A stretch of DNA of 19,266 nt from Deltaproteobacteria bacterium (GTDB taxonomy: Bacteria > Desulfobacterota_B > Binatia > UBA9968). Position numbers and translations under genes: made by a program. Shown in pieces: positions 6,891-14,983 of this stretch. Position 1 is the stretch's first letter, and every line of letters starts with the position of its first letter. The stretch lies in contig VBKY01000102.1 of NCBI GenBank assembly GCA_005879255.1, positions 39,272-58,537 on the forward strand, given 5' to 3'. The notes beneath the pieces were generated by a model, which saw only the letters and a program-made list of their open reading frames with translations, did no database searches and was not told the DNA's origin.

Positions 6891-8444
6891 TTAGAACGTA
6901 TATCTCCAGTTGAGGAACACATCTACCCAGTCACCGCCGATGCCGGGTCGGCAGTTGCTTGAATTGATGCTCTTTGTGCTTGCCGTACATATCCCAAGGT
7001 TTTGTGCCGCTTGGTTTGCGCCATTGCGCAGGTTAGCCGCGTCGTACCACAACACGTTCAGACCCACGTTCATGCGCGGCGCGATCACGTACCACAGATC
7101 CCATTCACGAAGCAGAATGGTATTTCGATGGAATTGAGTGATATGGCCGCCGATTCCCGTATTAGCGCAAAGAATTCCACTTGAGCCACCGCCAGGCCTG
7201 TTGCTACAATCCACCGACATGTCGTTGCGCTCAAAGTGCGTACCAACAAGGATCGAATTCGGGGTAGTGGCAGAACCGGTGAGGAACCCCTTTGGGCTCC
7301 ACAGATACAGATCATGACCGATCAAGAAGTTATGGGCTCTCTTCTTACCTCTCGTGCCACCCTCATCCGCACTTTGTTCGAAGCTCCCCATCGCGCGCAA
7401 GGTGTAAGGCCCAACGCTCCAAACGACGCCAGGACCCATTGCCGTAGTGAGTCCGTTGCCGATGCTGCCAGCGCCGGTGTCAAACAAAGTTTGCCGCCCG
7501 CCGTCACCATGATCCTGGATACGGTAGCGATCGCAACCGTTCATCCCACGAAGGTCCACGTTGCAGAACCAGACACCGTACTCGAAGGTCAAACCGCTGA
7601 TCCATTTGTTCTTGACCTCGGAAAACGGCTGAATGCTGAGATACTCATTAAAACTCTTCTTGTCCTTGAAACTGGAAAGACCGTCGTCGCCTTCGCCAAT
7701 GCTCGACATGCCGACCTGGAACTTACCGATGCGGCCGGGAATGCCGATACCGGAAAGAGATCGATCATCCCAGTTAAGCACCATGCCTTGACCGGCGCGG
7801 CCGGTGTTGAAACCGTTATTGCGGGTCAGAAGGTCGTATTCAGCCTGAGCGCCCACCGATCCGGAGCCTTGCCGGGCTAAGCTGCCGCCACCGGCATTCT
7901 GTATGTCCATGCCGAACTGCACAGTCGGCAACCACGGATTTAGGTTCTCAGCGTGAAAGTTCACCGCGCCGCGCTGTAAAATCGAACTAGTGGAGGTGTT
8001 GGTCGAATTCTTCCCGTTACCGGTTCCAAAACCGTCGAGGTCGAGCGTCGCCTCGATCTCCCACAGACAGTTGTTGATGCAGTATAAAACTCCCGGCCTA
8101 AATCGCCGCCCCATCAATTCGCCTTCGGTTCGGCCGATGTGAGAGCGCCCCGATTCGAATTCGTAACGGAAATGCGTCTCAATGGTAAACCGCAGGCCCC
8201 ACGCCTTATCCGCTGCTTCGATGTTCAAGCCGTTGCCAGGCCTGTACTCAAACGATGGCAGCGCCGCGGCCGCCGCCGTGGCCTCCTTCTTCATCTCGAT
8301 TTGCTGATCTTTTAACTGCGACAGCTCTTGCTCGAGCGACTTGATCTTGTCATCGACGCTCTGAGCAAATGCCGGGGCCGCTAACACAAAGACACCAGCG
8401 AGCAGGAAACCGAAAGCTGTTAATAATCTTCCATGTTTCTTCAT
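6891..8444 (-). CDS. Outer-membrane beta-barrel porin
   Basis: A 517-aa exported protein. ATG 8444 follows AAGGAGAGG and begins a clear signal peptide (MKKHGRLLTAFGFLLAGV, then APAFAQ). A 57-codon upstream in-frame extension lacks a ribosome site and is rejected. After cleavage comes a short coiled coil (about residues 30-58, DDKIKSLEQELSQLKDQQIE), then an Ala-rich linker, then about 440 residues of alternating aromatic/polar strands with Gly/Asn-rich loops. It ends in WRYTF; the terminal Phe is the usual outer-membrane assembly signal. An N-terminal coiled coil plus barrel is typical of trimeric porins related to the phosphate-selective (OprO/P) group. Six Cys are spread through loops. It is a single gene with its own terminator; specificity is unknown. 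Confidence 0.85.
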   Translation of the reverse strand: MKKHGRLLTAFGFLLAGVFVLAAPAFAQSVDDKIKSLEQELSQLKDQQIEMKKEATAAAAALPSFEYRPGNGLNIEAADKAWGLRFTIETHFRYEFESGRSHIGRTEGELMGRRFRPGVLYCINNCLWEIEATLDLDGFGTGNGKNSTNTSTSSILQRGAVNFHAENLNPWLPTVQFGMDIQNAGGGSLARQGSGSVGAQAEYDLLTRNNGFNTGRAGQGMVLNWDDRSLSGIGIPGRIGKFQVGMSSIGEGDDGLSSFKDKKSFNEYLSIQPFSEVKNKWISGLTFEYGVWFCNVDLRGMNGCDRYRIQDHGDGGRQTLFDTGAGSIGNGLTTAMGPGVVWSVGPYTLRAMGSFEQSADEGGTRGKKRAHNFLIGHDLYLWSPKGFLTGSATTPNSILVGTHFERNDMSVDCSNRPGGGSSGILCANTGIGGHITQFHRNTILLREWDLWYVIAPRMNVGLNVLWYDAANLRNGANQAAQNLGICTASTKSINSSNCRPGIGGDWVDVFLNWRYTF

Positions 8445-8664
8445 TATCCTCTCCTTTCTTTCTCCCAACACAAGATCATCGGTAACATCCGTCGATGCCA
8501 TTCCATGTTGTCGCGCAGCTAGGCCGTGCCACTTCGAGGTCGAACCCTGTCCAACAGCTTGCCGCTCCAAGAACGGGTCGGAATATTTGCAACGAGGTGC
8601 GGAATTGCTTTCCAATGTACGCCTGCTGTTTCTTCACTTTGTCGCGACCGGGACTCTTCGTCCC

Positions 8665-8818
8665 GCTTAGGTTCGTGAAGATTCAGTTTGGGCGTATTGT
8701 GCAATCGTGGTCGAGGAGAAGTAAATCCTATCTTTCAGCCAGCGCCACTATCTTTTGGCCAGTCGTTGACAATTGAGTTTGCTTCAAGGAGGCATTGACG
8801 TAACATTCCCGTTGGATC
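8665..8818 (+). repeat. Dispersed repeat, copy B
   Basis: Begins CTTAGGTTCGTGAAGATT, then TTGTGCAATCG, then GAGGAGAAGTAAATCC. Two 21-nt tandem units follow (8720-8740 and 8741-8761, the latter with core CTATCTTTTGGCCA), then GTCGTTGACAATTGAGTTTG, CTTCAAGGAGGCATTGACG and TAACATT. The distance from the last unit to the kinase-like start codon is 58 bases, against 59 in copy D, so the spacing has been preserved. Confidence 0.8.
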
Positions 8819-8930
8819 GTGTGGAATCTGCCATCCAACTATCTATGTACCAACTAACCGAACTAAACTGCTCTCGGGTAAGACTGGCGTGCGGACTCGG
8901 AGTCAATTGGTTCGTAGCTCCCTGCAGTAG
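8819..8930 (+). pseudogene. Deletion scar: kinase start fused to response-regulator end
   Basis: 8819-8872 aligns to the first 50 or so bases of the histidine kinase gene at 17092: GTGTGGAATCTGCCATCC here against ATGTGGGACCTGGCATCC, then CTATGTACC and CTAACCG blocks. A four-base insertion breaks the frame and stops follow. From about 8871 to 8930 the match jumps to the 3' end of the response regulator gene (19070-19125): 22 of 32 bases match over the first part, then ACTCGGAGTCAATTGGTTCG against ACTCGGGGTCAACTGGTTCG. The junction sits at similar GCTGCT/AGCTCT sequence, suggesting a deletion of about 2 kb through short homology. It is the relic of a second two-component locus. Confidence 0.7.
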
Positions 8931-9177
8931 TCGTGGCGCTCGACGAAGTCTTACGATCGGCAGCGGGAGCTCGTATTCGGGGCGACGAAATCAGACAAGG
9001 CGATAGTCAGGATCATTCGCTGCAAACTTTCCATGAAGCCGGCCTCTTTTCATTCTGGATGGTGTTCTAAACGGCAAAGCAATAACTGAAGGCCATGCCG
9101 TTCTTGAGGCAACTTTTGAAATAGTGTGCGTTTCTTTGCAGGAGATACTTAGTCAATAAAGATGGGAGGATAACAAA
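8931..9177. other. Gene-free stretch before tatA
   Basis: No convincing coding sequence. It contains the tail of the decayed two-component locus, then unassigned sequence, and the tatA ribosome site GGGAGG just before 9178. No clear sigma70 promoter was recognised. Confidence 0.5.
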
Positions 9178-9405
9178 ATGTTTGAGGGTTTTTTCCAGCC
9201 CATGCATCTCCTTCTCATTCTTATAGTTGCGCTTCTTGTTTTTGGACCAAAGAATCTCCCCTCGATCGGCAAGGGGCTCGGCGAAGCAATTCGCGGATTT
9301 AAAAAAGCGCTCATCGAGGAGGAGCCCAGTTCCCCAACTTCACATCAAGTTGTTGGGAAGGAAGAGGAGAGACGAAAGGAAGATGACAGAAAAATGATTA
9401 AGTGA
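9178..9405 (+). CDS. tatA: Sec-independent translocase TatA-like component
   Basis: A 75-aa membrane protein with the compact TatA layout: one N-terminal transmembrane segment (about residues 9-22, MHLLLILIVALLVF), the conserved FGP hinge, then an amphipathic helix (NLPSIGKGLGEAIRGFKKAL) and a charged, disordered tail rich in Glu/Lys/Arg. TatA forms the pore-like assembly that exports folded twin-arginine substrates. Start ATG 9178 follows GGGAGG with good spacing. No tatB or tatC is present in the window, so this is an isolated copy whose TatC partner must be elsewhere. TatE/TatB cannot be fully excluded, but the length and FGP hinge favour TatA. Confidence 0.88.
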   Translation: MFEGFFQPMHLLLILIVALLVFGPKNLPSIGKGLGEAIRGFKKALIEEEPSSPTSHQVVGKEEERRKEDDRKMIK

Positions 9406-9464
9406 ATTCTCCAGTACGTAGTCTCTGCTGGGCCCCTTTGTAATTTCAGGACCAGATTAGCGTA

Positions 9465-10685
9465 ATGAAACAGAACAGTCTTAAAAGGCGGGTTCTTTTC
9501 GTTGCCTTCTTGCTGGCATTATTCGCGTATGATTCGGCTAGAGGCCAATTGCCGTCAGGTGTAGTAGCAAGATTTTATTATGATGAGCAGGGGCGCGTCA
9601 TTCGTCAAGAGAAGGATACCAACGGCAATGGGAAAATTGACCTCTGGATCTATTACAATAAAGAGGGCAGCGTCGAACGGGTCGAAAAGGACGTTAATTT
9701 TGATGGAAAGCCGGATATTTGGATTTTCTACGAAGGCGGAAAACCAAAAAGACAAGAGGTCTCTAGCAAGCAAGACGGTCGGATTAACACATGGCTTTAT
9801 TTCAATGACAGAGAAGAAATCGAGCGTAAGGAAGTAGATACCAAGGGCGATGGGAAGCCTCACCTTTGGGAATTCTATCAAAACCGCGAGCTCCTGCGAA
9901 AGGAGGAGGATACCAAGGGTGATAGCGGTGTGGGCCGCATCACCCATTTTTTAGAGGGAAAGATCAGCCGGATTGAAGAGGATACCAAAGGAAATCGGAA
10001 AATGGATACTTTCTCCTACTTTGAGAACGGCCAACTCGTCAGGAAAGAGGTCGATCGCAAACACACTGGGAGGATAGATCTCTGGGGTTATTACGAGGAA
10101 GCTCAGCTAGTCAGGCAGGAAGAGGATCTGAATGGGGATGGAAGGCCCAATAGAATGCTCTATTTTAGAAACGGAGAAGTTGTACTCAGAGAGGAGGATA
10201 GTCGCGCTCAGGGTCGGATAGATCTGGTTGAGGCTTTTTCCCATGGGCAGTTAGTGAAGCGCTTAATGGACAGCAAAGGAAGTGGGAAGCTTGACACCCT
10301 TTATCTTTTCAAAGACGGCAGCCTGATTCGGGAGGAGAAGGACACGGACGGTGATGGCTATTTTGACCTGAGGATCTTCTACGAAAACGAACAAGTGGTG
10401 CGAAACGAGGCGGACACCAACAGAGATCGGCGTGTGGACGTCTGGGCTTTTTATAAAGACGGAAAACTTGTCCGACAGGACGAGGATCTAAATTTTAATG
10501 GCAGGATTAGTGCTCGGTACTACTTCAAAGATGGTACGGTAATAAAGGAGGAGAAGGTAGCGGACGAAGAGCCGTGGATGCCTTCAGAATCCTTTTCCTC
10601 AGTTCAAGAAGAGCTAAACCGGATGATGTCTGAAGTTCCCGGAAGTAGACTGGCTAAAAGAATCGCTATCAACAAAGAGCCTTGA
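9465..10685 (+). CDS. Secreted protein of about 14 acidic YD/EF-hand-like repeats
   Basis: A 406-aa exported protein: signal peptide about residues 1-28 (ending DSARGQ), then 13-14 tandem repeats of 23-26 residues covering about 34-375, then a short unrelated tail. The repeat consensus is roughly [WRF]-x-[YF][YF]-x-x-G-x-[LV]-x-R-x-E-x-D-T-[NK]-G-D-G-[KR]-[IP]-D-L. Each unit has a beta-hairpin-like aromatic/Gly half, as in MORN/YwqK-type repeats, followed by an acidic DTNGDGKID-like loop that resembles EF-hand or dockerin calcium loops. Several loops are intact (DTNGNGKID, DVNFDGKPD, DLNGDGRPN, DTDGDGYFD), while others have lost acidic ligands (SSKQDGRIN, DSRAQGRID). I cannot name a function. 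A calcium-stabilised periplasmic or surface solenoid is the best inference. It lies between tatA and a DedA-like gene. Confidence 0.85.
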   Translation: MKQNSLKRRVLFVAFLLALFAYDSARGQLPSGVVARFYYDEQGRVIRQEKDTNGNGKIDLWIYYNKEGSVERVEKDVNFDGKPDIWIFYEGGKPKRQEVSSKQDGRINTWLYFNDREEIERKEVDTKGDGKPHLWEFYQNRELLRKEEDTKGDSGVGRITHFLEGKISRIEEDTKGNRKMDTFSYFENGQLVRKEVDRKHTGRIDLWGYYEEAQLVRQEEDLNGDGRPNRMLYFRNGEVVLREEDSRAQGRIDLVEAFSHGQLVKRLMDSKGSGKLDTLYLFKDGSLIREEKDTDGDGYFDLRIFYENEQVVRNEADTNRDRRVDVWAFYKDGKLVRQDEDLNFNGRISARYYFKDGTVIKEEKVADEEPWMPSESFSSVQEELNRMMSEVPGSRLAKRIAINKEP

Positions 10686-10772
10686 CCACCTCTCTTATGG
10701 TATTCGCCAAAAGCTACTAAAGCATTTATACCAACTCTTGCTTTAGGCGAAATTATCCATGCATTGATTCTA

Positions 10773-11513
10773 ATGGCCGCGACTCAGCGCAAGCTTTTAG
10801 TCAAAGGGGCAATTCTTGGGATTTTTATTCTTCTGATTTTGTTAATCAGCCGCTATGGCCCTCAACCATTTAATCTGACAGGGCCTCCGTGGCAGGGATT
10901 GGGCGATGTAGGAGAATTTTATTCAAGTAAAAAGAGGCTGAGGAGATTCCTCTTTTCATTTGGACCTTATTCTGCTGCGGTCTTTACACTGCTCCAGGCG
11001 TTACAGGTTGTTATTGCGCCTATACCTGGAGAGTTGACGGGAGTGGTTGGAGGTTATCTCTACGGAAACGCGTTCGGGTTTCTCCTTTCGACACTCGGGC
11101 TCACTCTGGGCTCTTGGGCGGCCTTTGAGCTTGCTAGCGCCTTAGGGCGGCCGTTCGTCGAGAGATTGGTTAAAAAAGAAATCATCGAGAAGTTTAACTT
11201 TGTCACAACCAGCACAGGAGTAACGACATGTTTCCTGCTTTTTCTCCTTCCTGGTTTCCCGAAAGATTATCTGTGCTATGTCCTTGGCTTGAGTCGGATG
11301 AAACTCAGCACCTTCTTGATCATATCGACCCTTGGTCGAATGCCTGGCACTTATGTTCTTACCCTCCAGGGAGCGAGCATAAGGAGTCACGAATATTCCA
11401 TGGCCGTGATCGCTGCTGTTATTTGTGTCGTGGTGATCTTTTTCGGATATGTTTATCGAGTTAGTCTTTTTAACTGGATAAGAGGTACGAAGGAGAGTGA
11501 GTTTCACAAGTAA
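10773..11513 (+). CDS. TVP38/TMEM64-like (DedA superfamily, VTT domain) membrane protein
   Basis: A polytopic inner-membrane protein, about 246 aa from ATG 10773 (TTG 10764 in frame would add three residues; neither has a clear ribosome site). Hydrophobic segments lie near residues 11-28, 65-90, 95-125, 153-170, 180-195 and 210-230. The VTT/SNARE-associated domain is recognisable: GELTGVVGGYLYGNAFGF, LGSWAAFELASALGRPFVE and a re-entrant-type LLFLLPGFPKDYLCYVLGLS followed by LGRMPGTYV. Family members handle membrane lipid scrambling or undecaprenyl-phosphate/proton-linked transport. It shares direction with the repeat protein and HtrA genes, which fits envelope maintenance. Confidence 0.85.
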   Translation: MAATQRKLLVKGAILGIFILLILLISRYGPQPFNLTGPPWQGLGDVGEFYSSKKRLRRFLFSFGPYSAAVFTLLQALQVVIAPIPGELTGVVGGYLYGNAFGFLLSTLGLTLGSWAAFELASALGRPFVERLVKKEIIEKFNFVTTSTGVTTCFLLFLLPGFPKDYLCYVLGLSRMKLSTFLIISTLGRMPGTYVLTLQGASIRSHEYSMAVIAAVICVVVIFFGYVYRVSLFNWIRGTKESEFHK

Positions 11514-11827
11514 GGTCTACATGTTTTCTTAATCTAAAGAGTAATCGGAAAATCTTCTGGCGACCCGGCAAATTCGAGGTAGTTTGACTGATTACGGATC
11601 CAAGGAAGGCCATCACGCAAACCAATTAGAAAGACCTTCAGAGAGATCGACATTTTCTTCGGTCTGGAATTACAATTCTGCGCTGAACAATTTAAGCTTA
11701 ACCCGTAGATTGGAAAGAGCACTCCCGTTCTATCTCCCTTCAAGAACGGGGCACGGTATTGAGCTGACAAATGGGCAGATGGTCGGCCATTTCGTCCAAA
11801 ATAGATATTTAAAAAAAGCAACTGACG
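11514..11827. other. Intergenic stretch before the HtrA gene
   Basis: Two overlapping open frames (11534-11821 minus, 11584-11838 plus) have no recognisable family, ribosome site or signal peptide and look like chance. The last 40 bases are AT-rich (TAGATATTTAAAAAAA) and probably include the htrA leader, but I could not assign -35/-10 boxes. Confidence 0.4.
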
Positions 11828-13309
11828 ATGGCGTTTAAATCCAACAAAGAGAAAAGCACAAAGGTTGGCGTTCTGGTTGTTATCAGTTTTGTCTCCCTAT
11901 TCCTTGGTGTCGGCATCACCAAATTCAATAGGTTTCTTGGTATCGCTGCGAGGCAAGCGTTTCCGCAAATCGCGCTTAGCGAGCACCAACAGGATGCACC
12001 ATCCGAGGGGATCATCAGCTTTGTTCCTCTGGTAAAGAAATTAAAGCCGCAAGTGGTCCAGATCTCGACCACCCGAATAAGTAAAGAAGGTCAGGTTCCG
12101 CCGACTCCGTTTGGAGAAAATGACCCATTCGAGGAGTTTTGGCAAAGGTTTTTTGGAAACCCAGGTGGTTCTTGGCGCCAGCAGAGTTTAGGCTCTGGGT
12201 TAATCATCGCGAGCGACGGCTACATTCTCACGAATAATCACCTCATTGACAACGCGGAAAAGGTGGTTGTGAAGCTCTCTAGTGATGATGCGGAGTACCC
12301 AGCCAAAGTGATCGGAAAGGATCCGCAACTGGACATCGCTCTTATCAAGATTGATGCTACACGCCTCCCAACTGCCGAGTTAGGCGACTCGGACCGGTTG
12401 GAGGTCGGAGAATGGGTTGTCGCGATCGGCAACCCATTTGGTCTGGACAGTACGATCACCTCGGGGATTGTTAGCGCGAAAGAAAGACGTATCGGACAAG
12501 GCCCTTATGACAGCTTCATTCAAACCGATGCCAAGATCAACCCTGGTAACTCGGGCGGCCCATTGATCAATATGCGCGGGGAAGTCGTTGGGATCAACTC
12601 GACGCTCTTCAGCGAGACCGGTGAAAATATGGGGATTGGGTTTGCCATCCCGATCAACATGATCAAGGAGAGTCTGCCGCAGCTAAAGGATAAGGGGAAA
12701 GTAACAAGAGGTTGGATGGGCGTGATGGTGCAGAGGGTGACACAAGACATTGCAGAGTTCATGGGGTTGGATCAAACCCGGGGGGCACTGGTCTCCGAAG
12801 TGGTGAAGGATGGGCCTGCCGCACGTGCCGGAATTAAAGTCGGTGATCTTATCATTGAGTTAAATGGAAAGCAGATTAAAGATGCAAACGATCTTCCTAT
12901 CCTCGTTGCCCGTACCGCACCTGGAGAAAAAATCCGGGTGAAAATCCTGCGGGATAAAAGAGAGCTGACAATTCCGGTGCAGGTGGAAAACTTAGAGGAT
13001 GAGGAGGTCAACGTTGCCGCACAGGAGAAGGACCACCTGGGGCTGACGGTTCAGAAGATCACTCCGGAAATCGCTAAGAGCCTGGGAATCAAGCACGCGG
13101 AAAGCGTCGTCATAATCTTCGTGGAACTGGGTAGCGCTGCGGATGAGGCGGGGCTTGAACAAGGTGACATCATTGTTGAGGTCAATCGGAAACGCATCCA
13201 CGAAGTATCCGAATATAAAAAGGCGGTGATGGCGGCACAAAAAGGGAAACGAATACTCTTTCTTGTCCGCCGGGGAGAGAACACCATGTTTCTCACTCTT
13301 AACCCTTAA
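11828..13309 (+). CDS. Do-family serine protease (HtrA/DegP/DegQ)
   Basis: A periplasmic quality-control protease, 493 aa. An N-terminal hydrophobic segment (about residues 13-30, VGVLVVISFVSLFLGVGI) without an evident cleavage site suggests a membrane anchor. The trypsin-like domain (about 65-285) has the full triad: His138 in TNNHLID, Asp169 in LDIALIKI, Ser242 in NPGNSGGP. An acidic LA-loop stretch (ENDPFEEFWQRFFG) is present. Two PDZ domains follow, about 295-385 and 401-490, the second ending at the C-terminus. Length and layout are those of intact Do proteases. It closes the envelope block tatA - repeat protein - DedA-like - htrA. Expression is usually envelope-stress dependent, but no such promoter was identified here. 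Confidence 0.95.
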   Translation: MAFKSNKEKSTKVGVLVVISFVSLFLGVGITKFNRFLGIAARQAFPQIALSEHQQDAPSEGIISFVPLVKKLKPQVVQISTTRISKEGQVPPTPFGENDPFEEFWQRFFGNPGGSWRQQSLGSGLIIASDGYILTNNHLIDNAEKVVVKLSSDDAEYPAKVIGKDPQLDIALIKIDATRLPTAELGDSDRLEVGEWVVAIGNPFGLDSTITSGIVSAKERRIGQGPYDSFIQTDAKINPGNSGGPLINMRGEVVGINSTLFSETGENMGIGFAIPINMIKESLPQLKDKGKVTRGWMGVMVQRVTQDIAEFMGLDQTRGALVSEVVKDGPAARAGIKVGDLIIELNGKQIKDANDLPILVARTAPGEKIRVKILRDKRELTIPVQVENLEDEEVNVAAQEKDHLGLTVQKITPEIAKSLGIKHAESVVIIFVELGSAADEAGLEQGDIIVEVNRKRIHEVSEYKKAVMAAQKGKRILFLVRRGENTMFLTLNP

Positions 13310-13559
13310 GCAGAGTCCAAGCTTTAGGTCGGTGAATGTGGATTGTAGGAGATCAATTCACTCAAATCTGCATTGGGACAGGCGTCAACTCTTCTGCCAC
13401 CTAAGTAGTTCCGCTCTTCTGCAGATAAAGAATGCAACGAATGTTTTCGTTCGTAATTTTACCGCGAGGATTGATATAGCAAACCCAAGTGCGAGCACTC
13501 GGAACAGGTGAGAATTTCTCCTTATCGACGGAAATTTGAACCCCTTCAAATTCGACGAT
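13310..13559. other. Gene-free stretch after the HtrA gene
   Basis: No supported gene or terminator. It has several short inverted motifs and an AT-rich end (CGATTTATTTTCTTATTTG). Frames here lack ribosome sites and recognisable protein features. Confidence 0.4.
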
Positions 13560-13763
13560 TTATTTTCTTATTTGATTCCTTCCCCCGCACTTGGAGCGGT
13601 TGACTGACGCAATTCCCTCCTCCACAACACTGCTTCCAGGTCGGCAGTTTCTCCAACCCGGCTCTCCCACATCATGTCCCCAAGAATGTGACAGAAGAAC
13701 TACTGTCCCCCAAACGGTTACCGTTAAAAGGAAGCACCAATGCATGGGGTGTTTGACATGCAT
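13560..13763 (-). CDS. Possible small secreted Cys-containing protein
   Basis: A 67-aa frame with a plausible signal peptide or anchor (MHWCFLLTVTVWGTVVLLSHSWG), then a short polar tail with two Cys. AGGGA lies six bases before ATG 13763, a respectable ribosome site. There is no known family. Its direction matches the next secreted-protein gene. It may be a genuine microprotein or a chance frame. Confidence 0.35.
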   Translation of the reverse strand: MHVKHPMHWCFLLTVTVWGTVVLLSHSWGHDVGEPGWRNCRPGSSVVEEGIASVNRSKCGGRNQIRK

Positions 13764-13839
13764 GGATTATCCCTAGAAATCGACCACAGCCGTTGATCAA
13801 TATGGTGCTACTCTGGCTTCATACTTCGGCTCACCGGGC

Positions 13840-14304
13840 TTACTCCTGGTCCGTAAGAATATCCTCTGTCGGGGTAGCCAAAGCCTCTGAGTTCTCGTCA
13901 AAAAAGATGACTTGGGGGCCGTTCCGGACAATGACCCGGGGGATCGATTCGAAAGCCAGACCGTGGAATCGGTGCAGATGGTCGAAGAAAAAGTCTCCGT
14001 GGAAGAAGCCCAGGTGGTGAGGAAAGCAGAAGAATGGATGTGAGGCGATTACTCCGCGTCTTACAAAGTTGTGATTGGGCACAATAATGACTCGTTGAAA
14101 TGGGGCGGGCCGGAAAACTCGAACCGCGCCGGGTCTAACAATGATAACTTGAGGACCTCTAAAAGCTGGGGAGTTAAATCGAGAACCAAACCTCGGCTGG
14201 ACGACGATACGGCCTCTGCTTTGAAACTGTGCAGGTTCGGCAGGCGAGAAATGAAGGGCCAAGAAACAGAGGGCGGCAAAGACAGAGAAGGTAAGGTGCT
14301 TCAT
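13840..14304 (-). CDS. Secreted Arg/Phe/His-rich protein of unknown function
   Basis: A 154-aa exported protein. ATG 14304 follows a strong AAGGAGGAGG and begins a signal peptide (MKHLTFSVFAALCFLALHF, then SPAEPA). The mature part is unusual: an N-terminal half rich in Arg, Phe and Gly (RFGSRFNSPAFRG, VFRPAPFQRVIIV), a middle rich in His and Phe (FFCFPHHLGFFHGDFFFDHL), and an acidic C-terminus. There is no enzyme motif. I do not recognise the family. His clusters suggest possible metal contact, which is speculation. It is encoded next to the His-rich small protein gene, on the same strand with a 65-base gap. Confidence 0.7.
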   Translation of the reverse strand: MKHLTFSVFAALCFLALHFSPAEPAQFQSRGRIVVQPRFGSRFNSPAFRGPQVIIVRPGAVRVFRPAPFQRVIIVPNHNFVRRGVIASHPFFCFPHHLGFFHGDFFFDHLHRFHGLAFESIPRVIVRNGPQVIFFDENSEALATPTEDILTDQE

Positions 14305-14369
14305 AAACCTCCTCCTTGAAAGGTTCCGTTTTTAGTTAACCCGACGGCGGCTTTTTCGTAACGCGGGTT

Positions 14370-14582
14370 CTACTTCTTGCCGTGATGCTCGAGATGGAAT
14401 TTTGTTGCTTCCTCGTGGTGATGAATTGCCTGTAGATGATGTCCATGTGCGACATGAGCATGGTGCGCGGCTTTCTCGTGATTGCCGGCCTCATGGTGTT
14501 TGGCTGCTTCTTTGTGATGGCGAGCTGCGTGCTCATGATGTTCGGCAGCCTTAGTATGATGTTCTGCTGCTTGTTTTGACAT
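14370..14582 (-). CDS. His-rich heptad-like small protein, putative metal-binding
   Basis: A 70-aa protein of which 22 residues are His. ATG 14582 follows AAGGAGG, which sets the start against the longer frame from 14633. The sequence is a near-continuous amphipathic helix built of HHxxAAxHH steps (AAEHHEHAARHHKEAAKHHEA and similar), with charged Glu/Lys between. It has no signal peptide and no Cys. The pattern suggests a cytoplasmic helical protein able to bind Ni, Zn, Cu or Co through stacked His, or simply a proton or metal buffer; no partner is evident. Expression looks likely given the ribosome site. Confidence 0.75.
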   Translation of the reverse strand: MSKQAAEHHTKAAEHHEHAARHHKEAAKHHEAGNHEKAAHHAHVAHGHHLQAIHHHEEATKFHLEHHGKK

Positions 14583-14651
14583 TTCGTCCTCCTTCGAATC
14601 TTCACTAACGTGAATTGAGATCAGCCCCTTCAAAAGCTTTTCCCGTCACAG

Positions 14652-14840
14652 ATACAAAGTCCGCCGCTTACGGCTCGGGCTCGTGGAGATTGGGTTTACT
14701 CAGATTGTGTAAATCGTTATGGAGGAGAAGTAAATCCTATCCTTCGGGCTGTGCGCCTATCTTTTGGTCATAAGAGCCTATCTTTTGGCCAGGCAATGAC
14801 AATTCAGTTTGCTTCAGAGAGGCAGTGGCGTAACATTCAG
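14652..14840 (+). repeat. Dispersed repeat, copy C (clearest 21-nt units)
   Basis: Begins TACAAAGTCCGCCGCTTACG, then GGCTCGTGGAGATTGGG, then GGAGGAGAAGTAAATCC. Three consecutive 21-nt units follow: 14729-14749, 14750-14770 and 14771-14791. The last two differ at only five positions and share GCCTATCTTTTGG. It ends GGCAATGACAATTCAGTTTG, CTTCAGAGAGGCAGTGGCG and TAACATT, after which similarity to copies B and D stops. An IS3-type transposase tail lies about 150 bases further on. Confidence 0.8.
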
Positions 14841-14983
14841 CTCTCGTTGTGCGGGGCTCGAGGACTTGAGGATTTCTCGATCGACTTCGTCCTGCATGTT
14901 CACATGAATATGATTCATGCTCGCAACACACTCTGCGCCAATCCCAGCACGAGATTCTGGCCCATAGGTGAGAGAGACAGAAC

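Noticed and set aside
7236..7880. 214-aa plus-strand frame
   Set aside because: Lies antisense inside the porin gene; no ribosome site or family features.
8766..8771. TTGACA in repeat copy B as a sigma70 -35 box
   Set aside because: No acceptable -10 occurs 16-18 bases downstream in copy B or D, and other copies have CTGACA or ATGACA.
11534..11838. Two overlapping ORFs between the DedA-like and HtrA genes
   Set aside because: Neither has a ribosome site, signal peptide or recognisable motif.
14336..14605. 89-aa minus-strand frame overlapping the His-rich gene
   Set aside because: Out-of-frame reading of a repetitive gene; the His-rich frame has the ribosome site.
14903..14919. CATGAAT-ATG-ATTCATG palindrome as an operator
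   Set aside because: Perfect but short and isolated in degenerate sequence with no gene start beside it.
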